Assembly: GCF_019112545.1 (NCBI RefSeq)
Contig: NW_025064902.1
Coordinates: 480,623 to 544,622, forward strand
DNA length: 64,000 bases
Direction of reading: 5' to 3'
From: Guyanagaster necrorhizus
Lineage: Eukaryota > Basidiomycota > Agaricomycetes > Agaricales > Physalacriaceae
Under the pieces are notes generated by a model. It searched no databases. It was not told the DNA's origin and was given only the letters and a program-made list of their open reading frames with translations. The position numbers and the translations under genes were made by a program. This document shows, piece by piece, positions 47,827 through 58,334 of this stretch; the stretch's first letter is position 1, and each line of letters starts with the position of its first letter.

Positions 47827-49124
47827 AGGTTGTTCTGGCGCCGGCGGTCTTTTTCTTCCTGGGTAAGACGGCCATCTTTGCCTAGCTTGTCGGCATAGGG
47901 CTTAGGGGCGGTAGATTTCGGTGTGGAGCTGGAGTCCAAGGGAGATGTGTTAGACCCCTTGGATTTGGGGTTGGGGAATTTATTGTCCCAGTTTTCACGG
48001 GCAATTTCGGTCTTCCAGGTCCAGTAGCGAGCATCAAGTTCTTAGGCAAGGAAGCGCATATCACGAAGGTTGTTTGGCTTCCCATGGTGTGCCATGTCAT
48101 CCTTGATACGGGTGCAGAGGCCACGGTAAAAGGCATGGCAGAGAGAGTTATCTCCGTACCCAATTTGTGAAGCATACTGGTTGAATTGGACCATATACTT
48201 CATGACCCGATCACCATCGTGCATCCGTAGGTGTTCTAATGCATCTTCAGCATCTCCGATAGCATCAAAAGGGCCAAAGTTGCTACGAAGCTCATCTAAG
48301 AAGGCTGCGTAGGAGAATTGCCAGGCTGGTGGATTCCGCGGATTGGGGTTAAGAATGTCTGGTTCGAACCAGTTGAGCGCGGTGCCGGCCAGGAATGAAA
48401 TGGCGTAGTTAACCTTGTTAGCATCTGTTGCAAACACGGTAGATCTGTCGTTGAAGTTCAACTGAAGGGAGACAATGAAAGCCTTTAGTTTGCGAGGGTC
48501 AGAGCCATCAAATAGTTCTGGTTCCTTGACCTTGGTACGGACAGTGGCTGGTTTAGGGTTGTTGAGGGAGGCGGAGACTCCTCGTAACAGGTTCATAAAT
48601 TCTAGGAACATGTCCTGCTGGTTTGGATTGTTACTTCCTGTGGGGCCATCGGCGCTGCCTGGGCCATTGGGACCACCTGGTCCTCCTGGTCCACCTGGGA
48701 AAGGGTTTGGTGGATTGCCAGCCGGTTCCCGTCGGATGGGAGTATGAGTAGGGGTGTCTTCATCTCTGCCCTCTGAGTCTGGGCTGTCTGGATTCCCATG
48801 GTTGTTGCCCAGGGATAAGGGGTCTATTGGGGGGTTGGTTCGGGCACCATACATCAGGCTGGCCCGTCGGGCCCCATTGGTTGGGATGCTGGTGGCGTTG
48901 AAAGGGTTAGGGGAATCATCGTAATTAGGTTGGCGGGCAGTGAAGCTAGAGTGATTGTAGGTTTCCCTACGGGAAGGTTGTCCCCCACTGGAGGCTGATC
49001 CGAACAGGCCTGGTTGTTCCTTTGAGGCAGATGCCAGGATGTCTTCCATGGAAAACATGTTTGAATGGGTGGGCTGCCTTTGTTCAGGATCGGTCTCTGT
49101 GGGTTCGGTAAATGTGGTGGACAT
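47694..49124 (-). pseudogene. gag of gypsy F (one in-frame stop)
   Basis: 476 codons in one frame from the ATG at 49124, interrupted by a single TAA at 48042-48044 (codon 361), just after LRDMRFLA; the frame resumes with ELDARYW. The N-terminus is Pro/Gly/Asn-rich with a GGPGGPGGP run. Capsid-type core about 200-350 (ELFDGSDPRKLKAFI, NYAISFLAGTALNWFEP). A zinc knuckle CMFCGAKHKTEDC near the end has spacing CX2CX3HX4C, one residue shorter than usual. The stop is not at a CpG site. Apart from it the gene looks fit. Confidence 0.92.
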
Positions 49125-49150
49125 GATAAAATTTTCGACTCAAGGGTTTG

Positions 49151-49161
49151 AGTTCGAATAT
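49151..49161 (-). promoter_or_regulatory. Predicted self-priming primer-binding site of gypsy F
   Basis: On the minus strand, two bases after the 5' LTR, lies ATATTCGAACT. It is a perfect 11-base complement of AGTTCGAATAT at 49403-49393 inside the LTR, at the expected transcript start. No tRNA-type TGG start is present. The S. pombe Tf1 element uses just such an 11-base self-primer. Confidence 0.75.
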
Positions 49162-49163
49162 AC

Positions 49164-49655
49164 TGTTAGGAACATGCCAATCGAGTGGGCTTGAGTGCAC
49201 ACACGGAGTCCGGCAGAGTGCGTGGGCGTTGACGAAGCTATTGGCAACGCCACCCTTGAGTCGGAGCCCAAGGATCTGGATGGACAGAACAGAGTTCTGT
49301 CAGAGAAGTGAACAGGAGTATCCTTCGGAGCGGAATCCGACAGATGAGATAGGGAGGAGTGAGTATGCAGTGTAGATGGCTTATCCAAGTTGATATTCGA
49401 ACTGAGTAGCTACGATGATGTACATGGCTTTATATACTAATGGTAGCTAATTCCGAGTCGGGTTCCATTGGGTTCCAGTGTCGGTATTCGTTACCGAGTT
49501 CGGGGTCTAGATATTACAATGTGAAATATGGATGTGAAATGATACTGGTGAAATGAAATTAGTAGGTAATGGGAAGCGGTCGGAGTCTGGTGGGTGGTGT
49601 GATTGGATTCACAGTTGGTTGAGGTGACACGGAGGCCGGCGGCATGCGCGTAACA
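49164..49655 (-). repeat. 5' LTR of gypsy F
   Basis: 492 bp. TATA box TATATAAAG at 49436-49428 (minus strand) and the predicted start/self-primer AGTTCGAATAT at 49403-49393, 33 bp downstream. 17 transitions from the 3' LTR, 15 of them at CpG. Confidence 0.97.
49428..49436 (-). promoter_or_regulatory. TATA box of the gypsy F promoter
   Basis: Minus-strand TATATAAAG, 33 bp before the self-priming motif at 49403, which fits a transcription start there. The same spacing (34 bp) is seen in gypsy A and E LTRs. Confidence 0.65.
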
Positions 49656-51107
49656 TATACACTGAGACTGTTCTGAAAATTTGGCTCCAAGTGCCTCTAT
49701 TGGAGATCTATATGAATCAGCATAGATGACATTGTGGATCCTTCATAAATACTCCCTGTATCTTTTCTGTGACTCTGTTCTTTTTTATTAAGGTGAGCTC
49801 TTTTTTTTCTCCAGTATTCTCAGCGATTATTTATTTTCCTTAGTCATATATGTCTTGGATACTATGAGAGGACAACATCTATCTTCAGAAATATGATAGG
49901 AGATTTTCATCTACTGCTTGCTGAACCTTAAAGAAGTCACACATTACATATATTATCATATCTCATATCTCATCCCTCTGCCTCCATCCACATGTGATGC
50001 ATCTCAGCTCCTCTTACTTGTCTGCTGAACCTGGCAGTAGTGAGCTCTTCACACCCCCCAACTCTGGGCACATCTATCCATCAATATCTACTGCAGGATA
50101 TCCTACCCACCTCTACCCTAAGCACATTCATAGCTCAGATGCTCTAAAAGCATCTCTCTGATGTTCTCTCTCAGACAGAATGGCAAATGTGCATCAGACT
50201 GCATCCTGACCAGCAAGTTCCTCCAAAGGTTGCTATGTGATATACACAGGTGGCAACACATCTCTCTCCACCACTGCCATAATGAGGTGCTCTGCACTCT
50301 CATGGAACACAACAACATTGTGCTGCAGGCTCTGCACCCTATACATCTATTCTATTTCATCATTGCCCCAACCACCATCATGCATGAACTCAGCAGCATC
50401 CTCCAGTATCTCATCTCTGCACTAAGCTTCTCCAGACTCATCATCACCTGCATCAACATCTTCAAATACCTTGATGACCCTTACCACATCCACTGGGAGC
50501 ACCTCACTGAGCTCACACTCTACAACCTCAGCCATATCTCCATCTGCCTCATGCTCCTTACACTGTGCCCTCTCCTCATATGGTGCACCATTGGCATCCA
50601 TGATGCTATGCACACCTGCCTCCCCCCAGCAGCCAAGCAGCACATATATCTACCTCCTCCACCAGGCCACATGATCACTCTCCCCCATCTTACTGCCCTT
50701 GCACTCATGCTCCCCAACATCAATCTCCCTGTGCTGTTCACCACCCCACTCCATGCTTCTGCTCTTCACACACACTCTCTCTTGCTCACTCTCCTCTGGT
50801 CCAACACCACCACCACTGCCTGGCACTCTCCACATTTGCAGGGGTGTCTGAGCTGGTGGTGCATGAGGAGGCATCATTGTCCACAGGCTGGGCAGAGTGC
50901 ATATCCTGGGATATGCTCATGACACTTACCATTTGAGGCAGGGGTGAGGGGGGGGTGCATGCTTCTCCTGAAGCTTGAGGTGCTGATGCTGTGAGGGCCA
51001 TGTGTGGAGGCAGGGGGTGGCACAGCATTGGTGGAGATGGTCACATCACAGTGTCATGCTGGAGGAGGAGTAGCATGGTCAAGAAAGTTTTTGTGGTCAA
51101 GAGTGGT
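49656..51107 (+). pseudogene. CpG-decayed Leu-rich, F-box-type relic
   Basis: Continues the relic interrupted by element F. A frame at 50161-50922 is open for 253 codons and Leu/His/Cys-rich (HWEHLTELTLYNLSHIS), with the look of the leucine-rich C-terminal half of agaric F-box proteins. Many His and Cys sit where Arg would be expected if CGN codons had become CAN or TGN. It may be the same gene as 40301-41600 or a neighbour. CpG is absent up to about 51360. Confidence 0.5.
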
Positions 51108-52234
51108 AGATTATGATTATCTTGATGTTGGGGACCTCTGTATGCTCAAGGCACTGAGAGAAGGGAGGGCTGGAGGTGCATATTTGCAGAGGGGGGAGGA
51201 GGCTGAGTTGTGAGTGTTTTGGGCCTTAGATGAGCATTGTCAGAGAAGAAGAACCTTGCACCTTGCTGCTGTTAACATTGACTTCTGCTCTGACATTTGT
51301 GTGGTGTTATGGGATATCTCATCTCAACTCCTTTCTAAATGTTTTATTAATTGTTATTATACGAGATGTTAATGTTATCTAGGATTTACTCTCCCTGATT
51401 AATAGTGATGCGCGGACATGATAAATCTATACAGTAAGACAATTAACTCTATGGCGATTAGCAGTAGATAATGATATACTAGTTTACACAGCAAAAAGCG
51501 GCTGCAATGTACGTTACTTTGGGGTTAGGTAGAAGAACAAGAGGAACAATAGCGATACGTCTAAGGTCTAGTGCGTGTGTGATGACAAAAAGACAGTATA
51601 TAAGAACAATCCCGAAAACAAGGAAATAAAAAGAAAGAATACAACAATCAACATAAGAGCTGAATGCGTGCATCAGGTATCGAAAGTCACAGGGTATCGC
51701 ATCTTGAAGAGTTGAGAGCTGATATCCTGCTGTAACAAAGCATAAGTAAAAGGGGGGTACTCACTGAGCGCGAGCGACTAATACTCACTCATCAAAGGAC
51801 TCTCGCGGGAGAATATATTAAGAACCAGAAGCCCGAGGCGGATCGCAGTGGGGTTACGAAAACAAGGTTTAAGTTATCAGCTAAAAAGAGTTGTATGTGT
51901 GACTTACCCAGATTGGACTGGCGCACCAAGTACGTTACTTGTTGTAGCAAAATGGATGCTTGAGCGGTGAGCGTTAGAAGGGAGCCCGGCGTGTCGGTAT
52001 TAGGGGTTGGGTGCAAGCAGGTGTGCACGATGCACGTCGTGGGATACAGTAAGATGCCCTGTGGTTATATGAGTCAGTTGCTGTGGAAACAAAATGAACG
52101 AAAACCCCCACCGGCCACGGAGTATCTATTTGCAACCCAGGTGCTTCGAGAGTCCCACAGACGTCGGTTGGACAGTCTAGCGCTATTGCCAAAGTCTTGG
52201 CCAAAATCAAGACATTCCAAAACACGTCGATCCG
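51108..52234 (-). pseudogene. Partial duplicate: 3' part of the Zn2Cys6 gene and downstream DNA
   Basis: Collinear with 58335-60137. The minus-strand coding part (51850-52230) matches the downstream exons of the regulator gene at 59771-61433 (TLAIALDCPTDVCGTLEAPG, then HPTPNTDTPGSLLTLTAQAS at about 51970). It has no DNA-binding domain and ends abruptly at 52234, so it is a fragment. The first 250 bp (51108-51357) have lost their CpGs; the rest has not. Confidence 0.8.
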
Positions 52235-52428
52235 CAAGAAGATGGTGAATGCGAATGCTGTTTCTGAACTCAGGCGACCTGCCCCGAAGTCCACGTGTTT
52301 GGCATATCATGTATTTCCAGATAATAATATCACAAGAGGACGGCCCAAAAGGTGCCTTTGACTGGGTTTTTTCTACGCTACGTCTAACGTGGATATTCTT
52401 CAGCTTCATTGACTCAGACTACCAAACT

Positions 52429-53484
52429 ATGACTATGATCACAACCCTATCTCAGTGTCCTCAGTGCGGGTTCGCGCCACCTGAAAAGCCCCTTCCCAAT
52501 GGGATCTCCATCGCTCAACTGCAGGATTTTTTTGCCTGTAATGACGCTCCCGTATGTGCCGAACGTGCGGAACTAGAAGCCGTTATCCGTGAGGGAGAGC
52601 AGTATTTGGCCTTCCTCCAGCAACGCATATCACAAACCCGGAGTATCCTCAGCTCACTCTTGAAAGAGCAGAACCGAGCAGTCGAGCACATTGCCGACTC
52701 GAAATTGGTCTTTAATCCCATCCGTCGTTTACCCCCTGAGATTTTGAGCCACACGTTTCTTTCATGTATCCGTCCGGACAGTGATAGCGACACGGATGCT
52801 TCATTGCTGGACTCCCTCAACATCACGAATTCTCCGTGGAACTTATCCTATGTCTCATCTCGATGGCGACAAGCTGCTTTGACTACACCTAGTCTCTGGT
52901 CACTCATCCGGCTCCAACTTCACAGATACCAGGGCCACATGCGTTCATTATTCCGTCTCGGAACATATTTGGAAAGGTCCGGTACACACCACCTCACTGT
53001 CGCTATCGAGAGTAGTGAGGATACATCCGGCCATCCCATTCTTCCTATAATTCTCTCCACCTCTCCCCGCTGGAAAACACTCTCCATCGGTCTTCCCTTC
53101 TCTGCATTCCGCATTTTCAACAACGTTTCCGGTTCACTGAGTTCCCTTACTTCGCTTTCTGTGTTCCTACATGGTGAACCAGACACAGACACCGAGCCGA
53201 TAGCCATGATCAAAGCGTTCCATTTTGCACCGCAGTTACAAGAGTTAGGACTCACAGAATGGGATTGGGGGACCCTCTTTCACCAGCTACACTTTTCGTT
53301 CTCAAGGGCATGTCTGTATCAAATCCTTCCTCTATGTAACAGTTCCATACAAGCACTGACAACAATCCATGTGTACCATAGACTCAGGTGCCGATCCATC
53401 TGCACACCCAGATATCGGAACAGTGCACCCATATGGGCCCATATTGTAGGATTTATTGGTCCCCAAATTGTATATATCAGATGA
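52429..53484 (+). CDS. F-box-type protein, C-terminus degraded
   Basis: An open frame of 351 codons from the ATG at 52429 (a second ATG lies two codons on; the frame is open upstream to 52249, but that part looks non-coding). The N-terminus has CPQCGFAPPE. A helical stretch follows (about residues 40-90, EYLAFLQQRI-type). Then the F-box core FNPIRRLPPEILSHTFLSCI near residue 95, and a region with WRQAALTTPSLWSLI and SPRWKTLSIGL. After about residue 285 the expected leucine-rich part loses register (GLTEWDWGTLFHQLH), so a frameshift or truncation is likely. F-box proteins link substrates to SCF ubiquitin ligases. Related decayed copy at 40301. Confidence 0.65.
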   Translation: MTMITTLSQCPQCGFAPPEKPLPNGISIAQLQDFFACNDAPVCAERAELEAVIREGEQYLAFLQQRISQTRSILSSLLKEQNRAVEHIADSKLVFNPIRRLPPEILSHTFLSCIRPDSDSDTDASLLDSLNITNSPWNLSYVSSRWRQAALTTPSLWSLIRLQLHRYQGHMRSLFRLGTYLERSGTHHLTVAIESSEDTSGHPILPIILSTSPRWKTLSIGLPFSAFRIFNNVSGSLSSLTSLSVFLHGEPDTDTEPIAMIKAFHFAPQLQELGLTEWDWGTLFHQLHFSFSRACLYQILPLCNSSIQALTTIHVYHRLRCRSICTPRYRNSAPIWAHIVGFIGPQIVYIR

Positions 53485-54580
53485 GCGAATAGTTATCGGG
53501 ATGAAGTTGAGGTGGCGGAACTTGAGACTGTTGCATGGCAATCAATGAAGTGTTCTGGTTGCAGTCGTGCAGAGAGAAAGAAGAGCCCTGCATGACAGGA
53601 AATGCACAAATGGATCTACTGTAAGGCCAAATCCAAGGTGCATGCCAGATTTTGAACAGACGTGGAGGGCAAAAGGAGCATGCTGAGATTTGGCACCATA
53701 TAATATTGACCGCTTTGTCGAACATGAACAAGGGGCATCGTCACACCACCAGATCAGCTCCATCCTACATGTTCTACAACTTTAGCGAACCGCGATCGAG
53801 GATGCCCAAGGAAAAGACTGAGAGAAACAGGTGTTACGCTTTTGTAGCTGGAAGGAATTGATAACATCATCACCTCAGTATTTGTGATTTAGTAGCTCCT
53901 GGAATAATTCTCATCTCATCGATTCTTTCCAGACGTTAAGTCCACGACGACTTTGGTCAGCCGTACTGAAAGCCGCATCCATCGGTCGTCACAGTTGGCA
54001 CATCAGGTAATAATCAGACCTTCGTTAGCCCGCTTTGTCTTGTCCGAATAACTTCGCACACCTCGATACCCTCAACATCTCTGCATTGTATCACTTCAAT
54101 CGCCATTTCCTCATCCGAGGTCCTCTAATTCTTGCGTCGCCATCCAATAAATTCCGTCCTCATTGACTGCCACTACTCCTGCCACATACAAGCAGAAGAA
54201 AATCTAGGGGTGTAGCGACTGCACAAACAGTATCGTGGCTCTATGGTCCCAAGTCGTAATGTGGATGGTTGATCTGCCCGATTTTTCGGTCATGGCTGTG
54301 TGCAGAGTGTATATGTCATATTTGAACGGAACGGGTCTAAGCGACACGACTGAAAGATGTCATCAGTGAAAACGCCATCCAAAGAAAGTCCATAGTCACA
54401 TGGTGAATTTCTGGTCTCAATTCGGGACGAGGTGGAATGTCTGGGTGATGCAAAAGTCACAATAATGGGCGTCAAGGTGTTCGCTGCAAAAGTAGGCAAT
54501 ACATACACTTTATATCAATTCATAGCTAGAAAACATTACAAAAGCAAAGAAAACGTTCGAACATGTATACTGACAATCTT
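53485..54580. other. No supported gene
   Basis: Normal CpG content. Short overlapping frames only (for example 53652-53861 plus and 53542-53763 minus); no domain, no repeat and no consistent exon model seen. It may include the 3' flank of G2. Confidence 0.5.
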
Positions 54581-55872
54581 TCACGGACACTCGCTCTCAT
54601 CGACCTCGATAAACCAGCTACCTACGATACCATCCCTTCCCTATTAAGATGTCAGTGCGACATTTTCGGCACAACCCAGCCCGCCAACTGACCTTATTCT
54701 CACACGTATCAGGGTGGTCAAACTTCTGCCAGGCGAACTCGGACGGAGTAGAGAAACACATCTCAGCCCAGTTGTCCCAAGGCTCTTGATGGTTGAACAA
54801 CTTTGCTTCAACCCGCTACAACGATCGCGTCACTTCAGCCCAATGTTGAGCAACCAAAACAGTGATGTGGCGTACCCGTTTATGAGCGCCAAAGCAATCC
54901 TAATTGACCGTGATGAGCACGTACACGAATCAACAGTATGACATAGACGGACGCTCACCTTCTTCTTATGATCCCCCCACCAAGTCTTACATGTCGGCTC
55001 GTTGGAGCTGACAGTCCAATGCCCAATGGTCTTCACAGCTCCATCCTGTCGAAAAACAAAATGACTGTGTAATACCAATAAGAGAACCCAGAAGAGAACG
55101 CACTATCAGTTCCGAGGTGCAAAGTTCTGGATGATCATATGTGATACCGTGGATATCGATGCTTGTCTTCATGCACCAGCCATGAGCATCCTCGCTGGCT
55201 GGTACATTCAACAGTTCCGCATGATACATCCTCTTCTCATACCCCAAACATCGCTTCTCCGACGTCAAATCCCACCATACCAGCTCTGCGCGCTTCCTAC
55301 GCTCCTCGTCAGCGAGTATTGCATCCTCTTTAGCCCAGACGGCATCCTCTCTACGGGCCACAGCAACCAGTCTGGCCTGGATTGTCCTTTCTTCTCTCTC
55401 CCTCTCCACTTTCCTCCTCTTGTCCTCCTCCTCATAGGCCAGTCGCCTCTTCTTATCCTCCTGCTGATGCGCAAGCTTCCTCCGTAATTCCTCACCTTCG
55501 ATTCTCTTTGCTCGTTCCATATCCTCGCGACGGCGTATACGGTCTTGGACGTCTGTACGGTTGGTATTGGTATAGTCACTAACGAGGTGGAAGGCAAGAA
55601 GTGCCACGACGAAGATGAATGCCAGGACTTTGAGCGTAGCCAAACGCTTTCCACGTGTAGCTAGTGGCTTCAGCGGGGTGCGTTCATCACTAAGACCTGG
55701 TAAAGTTCTAATAAGCGCCGGTATACGAAAGAGAGTGCACTAAAGCACCTGCTTCTTCATTCCGAACCGTACGGTAGCTTGGCGGTGGAGGAGACCATAC
55801 TCTGTTGCAATACGATGTCAAGCAATGATAGAAAGAGTAGGGTAGAAGAGCTTACCTCGAAGAGTTGTACAT
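54581..55872 (-). CDS. G2: membrane-anchored Cys-rich protein with coiled coil, paralogue of G1
   Basis: Seven exons on the minus strand: 55856-55872, 55749-55801, 55104-55696, 54959-55045, 54876-54899, 54693-54815, 54581-54640. Every intron is GT-AG, 50-60 bp, the frame is continuous, and the product is 318 aa. N-terminus MYNSSRVWSPPPPSYRTV; one membrane segment at about 43-58 (VLAFIFVVALLAFHLV); a charged coiled coil of about 90 residues; then the conserved domain with WWDL...CLGYEKR, WCMKTSIDIHG, GHWTVSSNEPTCKTWW, DCFGAHKR, WDNWAEMCFSTP, and an end in SWFIEVDESECP. The tail exons copy those of G1 in length and phase. A known-looking agaric family without assigned function. Probably N-terminus in the cytosol and Cys-rich domain outside or luminal. 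Confidence 0.85.
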
Positions 55873-56510
55873 ATCAAGATGATGGTAAAAAGGAGGAATG
55901 ATGAGTCAGAATAGCGCGTTTTAAGGGGCCATGCGGTTGAATCCCACACTGTTCGGCAGAGGTGCCGTTCGTGCGTAAAATGCATTTCTACCCGGTCTGT
56001 TCCCCAGGTTTAAATTCCTGGAGACCCCCTGCACGTTGAAAGCGACTGTGTCGCTGCAATAGCCCTCACGAAAAAATAGAATAGAATAAAATAAGAATAC
56101 GGCCTTTAAAGCCTACAAGTGCAGCGCTTAACTGGCTTATTACGGAAATATCAATCTGCCAAATGGACGTCCGATATCGCCTTCCATCGGCTGAGTCGGT
56201 AATGATCTTCACAAGGATGATCACCAATGAGAATTAAGATGAAAACCGTGATCAGAGAGATACTGGATTTGTAGTTGTTAAGAGGCTCAACAATCGTTTC
56301 ACCGAATATTCATACCTGACATCTCTATCATGTTTCCTGATACATCATAGTGGGCCAGTCGCTTTCACTTCTTTCAGTCCTATTCTGGCGCGAATGACCA
56401 GTATTTTTACGTTCTTGGTCACGCAATTCCCACGGACATTTCCGTGTCTGCGGAACATGATCAGCATGAACATCAATTCACTCCTTTCCTACTTAATATT
56501 TCCCAAACCA
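55873..56510. other. Intergenic region between G2 and the F-box relic
   Basis: Divergent spacer. No frame of interest, no repeat shared within the window. It should contain the G2 promoter; no TATA box stands out. Confidence 0.5.
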
Positions 56511-58330
56511 ATGTCTGCCAGCATTCCCCAACAACTCATAGATGCAATCATTGACTAGCTGAATGATCCCCTAAAACCCTGCTCTCTGGTCTCCTGTGCC
56601 TCCTCCCATCAAACTCACCAATATCATTTTTCTCAGTCCTCCGACTTTCCGGTTCTACATCTTGCAAAAGATACATTCGACTCACCTCAAAACCTCCATC
56701 ATCTCATATCCCACTGTTCCCGAAACGAATCCGCCTATATGCGAGCTAGAGCCCAGCTGAAACTTTCCACTTGTTCGACAGTACGACTAGGGCTGGGATA
56801 CCTTCTCATTCCTACTCATCGATCTCTCCAGACCATACAGAATTGTCCAGCTTTCTCAGCTTGAGCATCCTCCTTGAAGGGTCACGCCAGCTGCGGCACG
56901 TTTCCTTCAATTACTTGCTTCTGAATGGCAACCACAGCATGCCATCCAGGCATAATACCCGCTTATATCGACACTTTAAGCAGTCCGCTCGACCGATTGC
57001 AGAGGTTTTGAAAGGCTTAATTTCTGGTCCACATGGCTTTATCTCGTGCAGTCCCTTCAATATACCTTTCACTGGAGGCATAAAAGCGATTCGAAATGAA
57101 ACTGCTGCTATTCCACACCAAAGCACTTGCACATTATCCAATCAATACATCGTAGGTTAGGCAATCTCAACGCAGAATTTCCTCATTTTTTTGAAATTTC
57201 CAACCAGTCACAGGGAAATCCACACAATTATCTTCCAGTCAATTCAGATATCAGCACCTTTCAACGTCTGACACTCGGCCTCCCAAGATGGAACCACATG
57301 ACATTCATCTCATACCGTGTTTTCCAGAACTGTTTGTCGCTCGAACTTAATATGTAAATGTATCCATCCATCTTTGCCCCAAAGTCCATTCTGAACAACA
57401 CCACGTTTTGTCGGTAAGTTTCTCACTGATGTTCATCCTTGCAGCTGGGGTTCCATGGCTATCGACCTCTCGTCGAGCTACACCACATTGGCCGCTGGTA
57501 CCCTGACCGAGGATGCCTGGCGGTGTGATGTCTGATACCAGTAGCAGTGGAGGTATGGGTGGCGGTAATGGTGCTGCCCCGTCCTAAATATGTAGAGCCC
57601 TTAGGATACGTACCCGAATTTTTGCTCTGCGGATTTCGATTTCGAATCATCATCATGACTTGCCTTTGCCCATGATAAGCGAAGGCGCACAAGCCAGCAT
57701 TGAATGCAATATGCCAGGTTGATGCCACATAACGAGTTGTTGTGTTGATGAATTAGGATGAAGGAGTGATTCAAGGTGTCTTTAAGGGTTGATCTAGAAG
57801 AGTATGAGGATGTATCTTAGACCATGTGTGTGGCAGCCTAAGTGGACGTATACACACCACGACATCCAGGCTCCAATGCAAGCATCAAAGAAAATGGCAC
57901 AAGCGGTTAGTAGTAGTAGTAGTAGTAGTAGTAGTATCATTTGTAAGCGGTTCCATGGTAATATCGAAGAACGTGAAGGCGGGACTCGAGGGCCTTATAA
58001 TGGCCAGACGTGGCACTGAATAGAGGTCTCCAGTTATCCAATTGAAAAGTGTCAGAAATCCCCGAGCCCAAATCATCGAGGTTGTACAACCTTGCAGACG
58101 GGACGGGATGGTCATCCTGCTTTGAAGATTCCCTCAAGACAGGATAGGCTCCCACCGAGACTAGAGACATTCAGTACAACAGAGATGAAGCTATCGGGAC
58201 CGTGGTTTTCTCCCTTTCATATCCCGAGTTCGATGGTAGCACATCAAGTTTGGTCTTGATGAGCATTTCGCATGTGGGACTTGGACATTTTATGGTGATG
58301 CGAATAACTGCATATAGATATGACGGCCCA
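56511..58330 (+). pseudogene. F-box-type gene relic, CpG-preserved copy
   Basis: Starts ATG at 56511 with a typical F-box opening (SIPQQLIDAIID, then a TAG, then LNDPLKPCSLVS). The frame then breaks repeatedly; the longest open part is 56771-57160. The 3' part is non-coding, with an (AGT)n tract. From about 56663 on it is collinear with the CpG-decayed copy at 3404-3469 plus 16463-18125 and contains the uninterrupted target (CGAAT, 56726-56730) into which element A inserted in that copy. CpG content is normal. Confidence 0.7.
57908..57935 (+). repeat. (AGT)n microsatellite
   Basis: About nine AGT units in a row. The decayed copy near 17660 has only a broken version. Confidence 0.9.
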
Positions 58331-58334
58331 ATGG

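Larger units (their letters stand above)
41601..49655 (-). mobile_element. Young Ty3/gypsy chromovirus element F with antisense gene
   Basis: 8.06 kb, two 492-bp LTRs, perfect 5-bp duplication TATAC (41596-41600 and 49656-49660). Gag and pol lie on the minus strand, with protease, reverse transcriptase, RNase H, integrase and chromodomain in gypsy order. It keeps abundant CpG while its surroundings have none, so it inserted after they decayed. The LTRs differ at 17 sites, 15 of them CpG against TpG/CpA. Between pol and the 3' LTR lies a spliced gene on the plus strand. Visible damage: one stop in gag, one in pol, and a 380-N gap over RT-RNase H. Confidence 0.96.

Noticed and set aside
55975..56050. 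Possible tRNA (CCAGG TTTAAAT TCCTGG stem-loop)
   Set aside because: A single hairpin; no cloverleaf can be completed around it.
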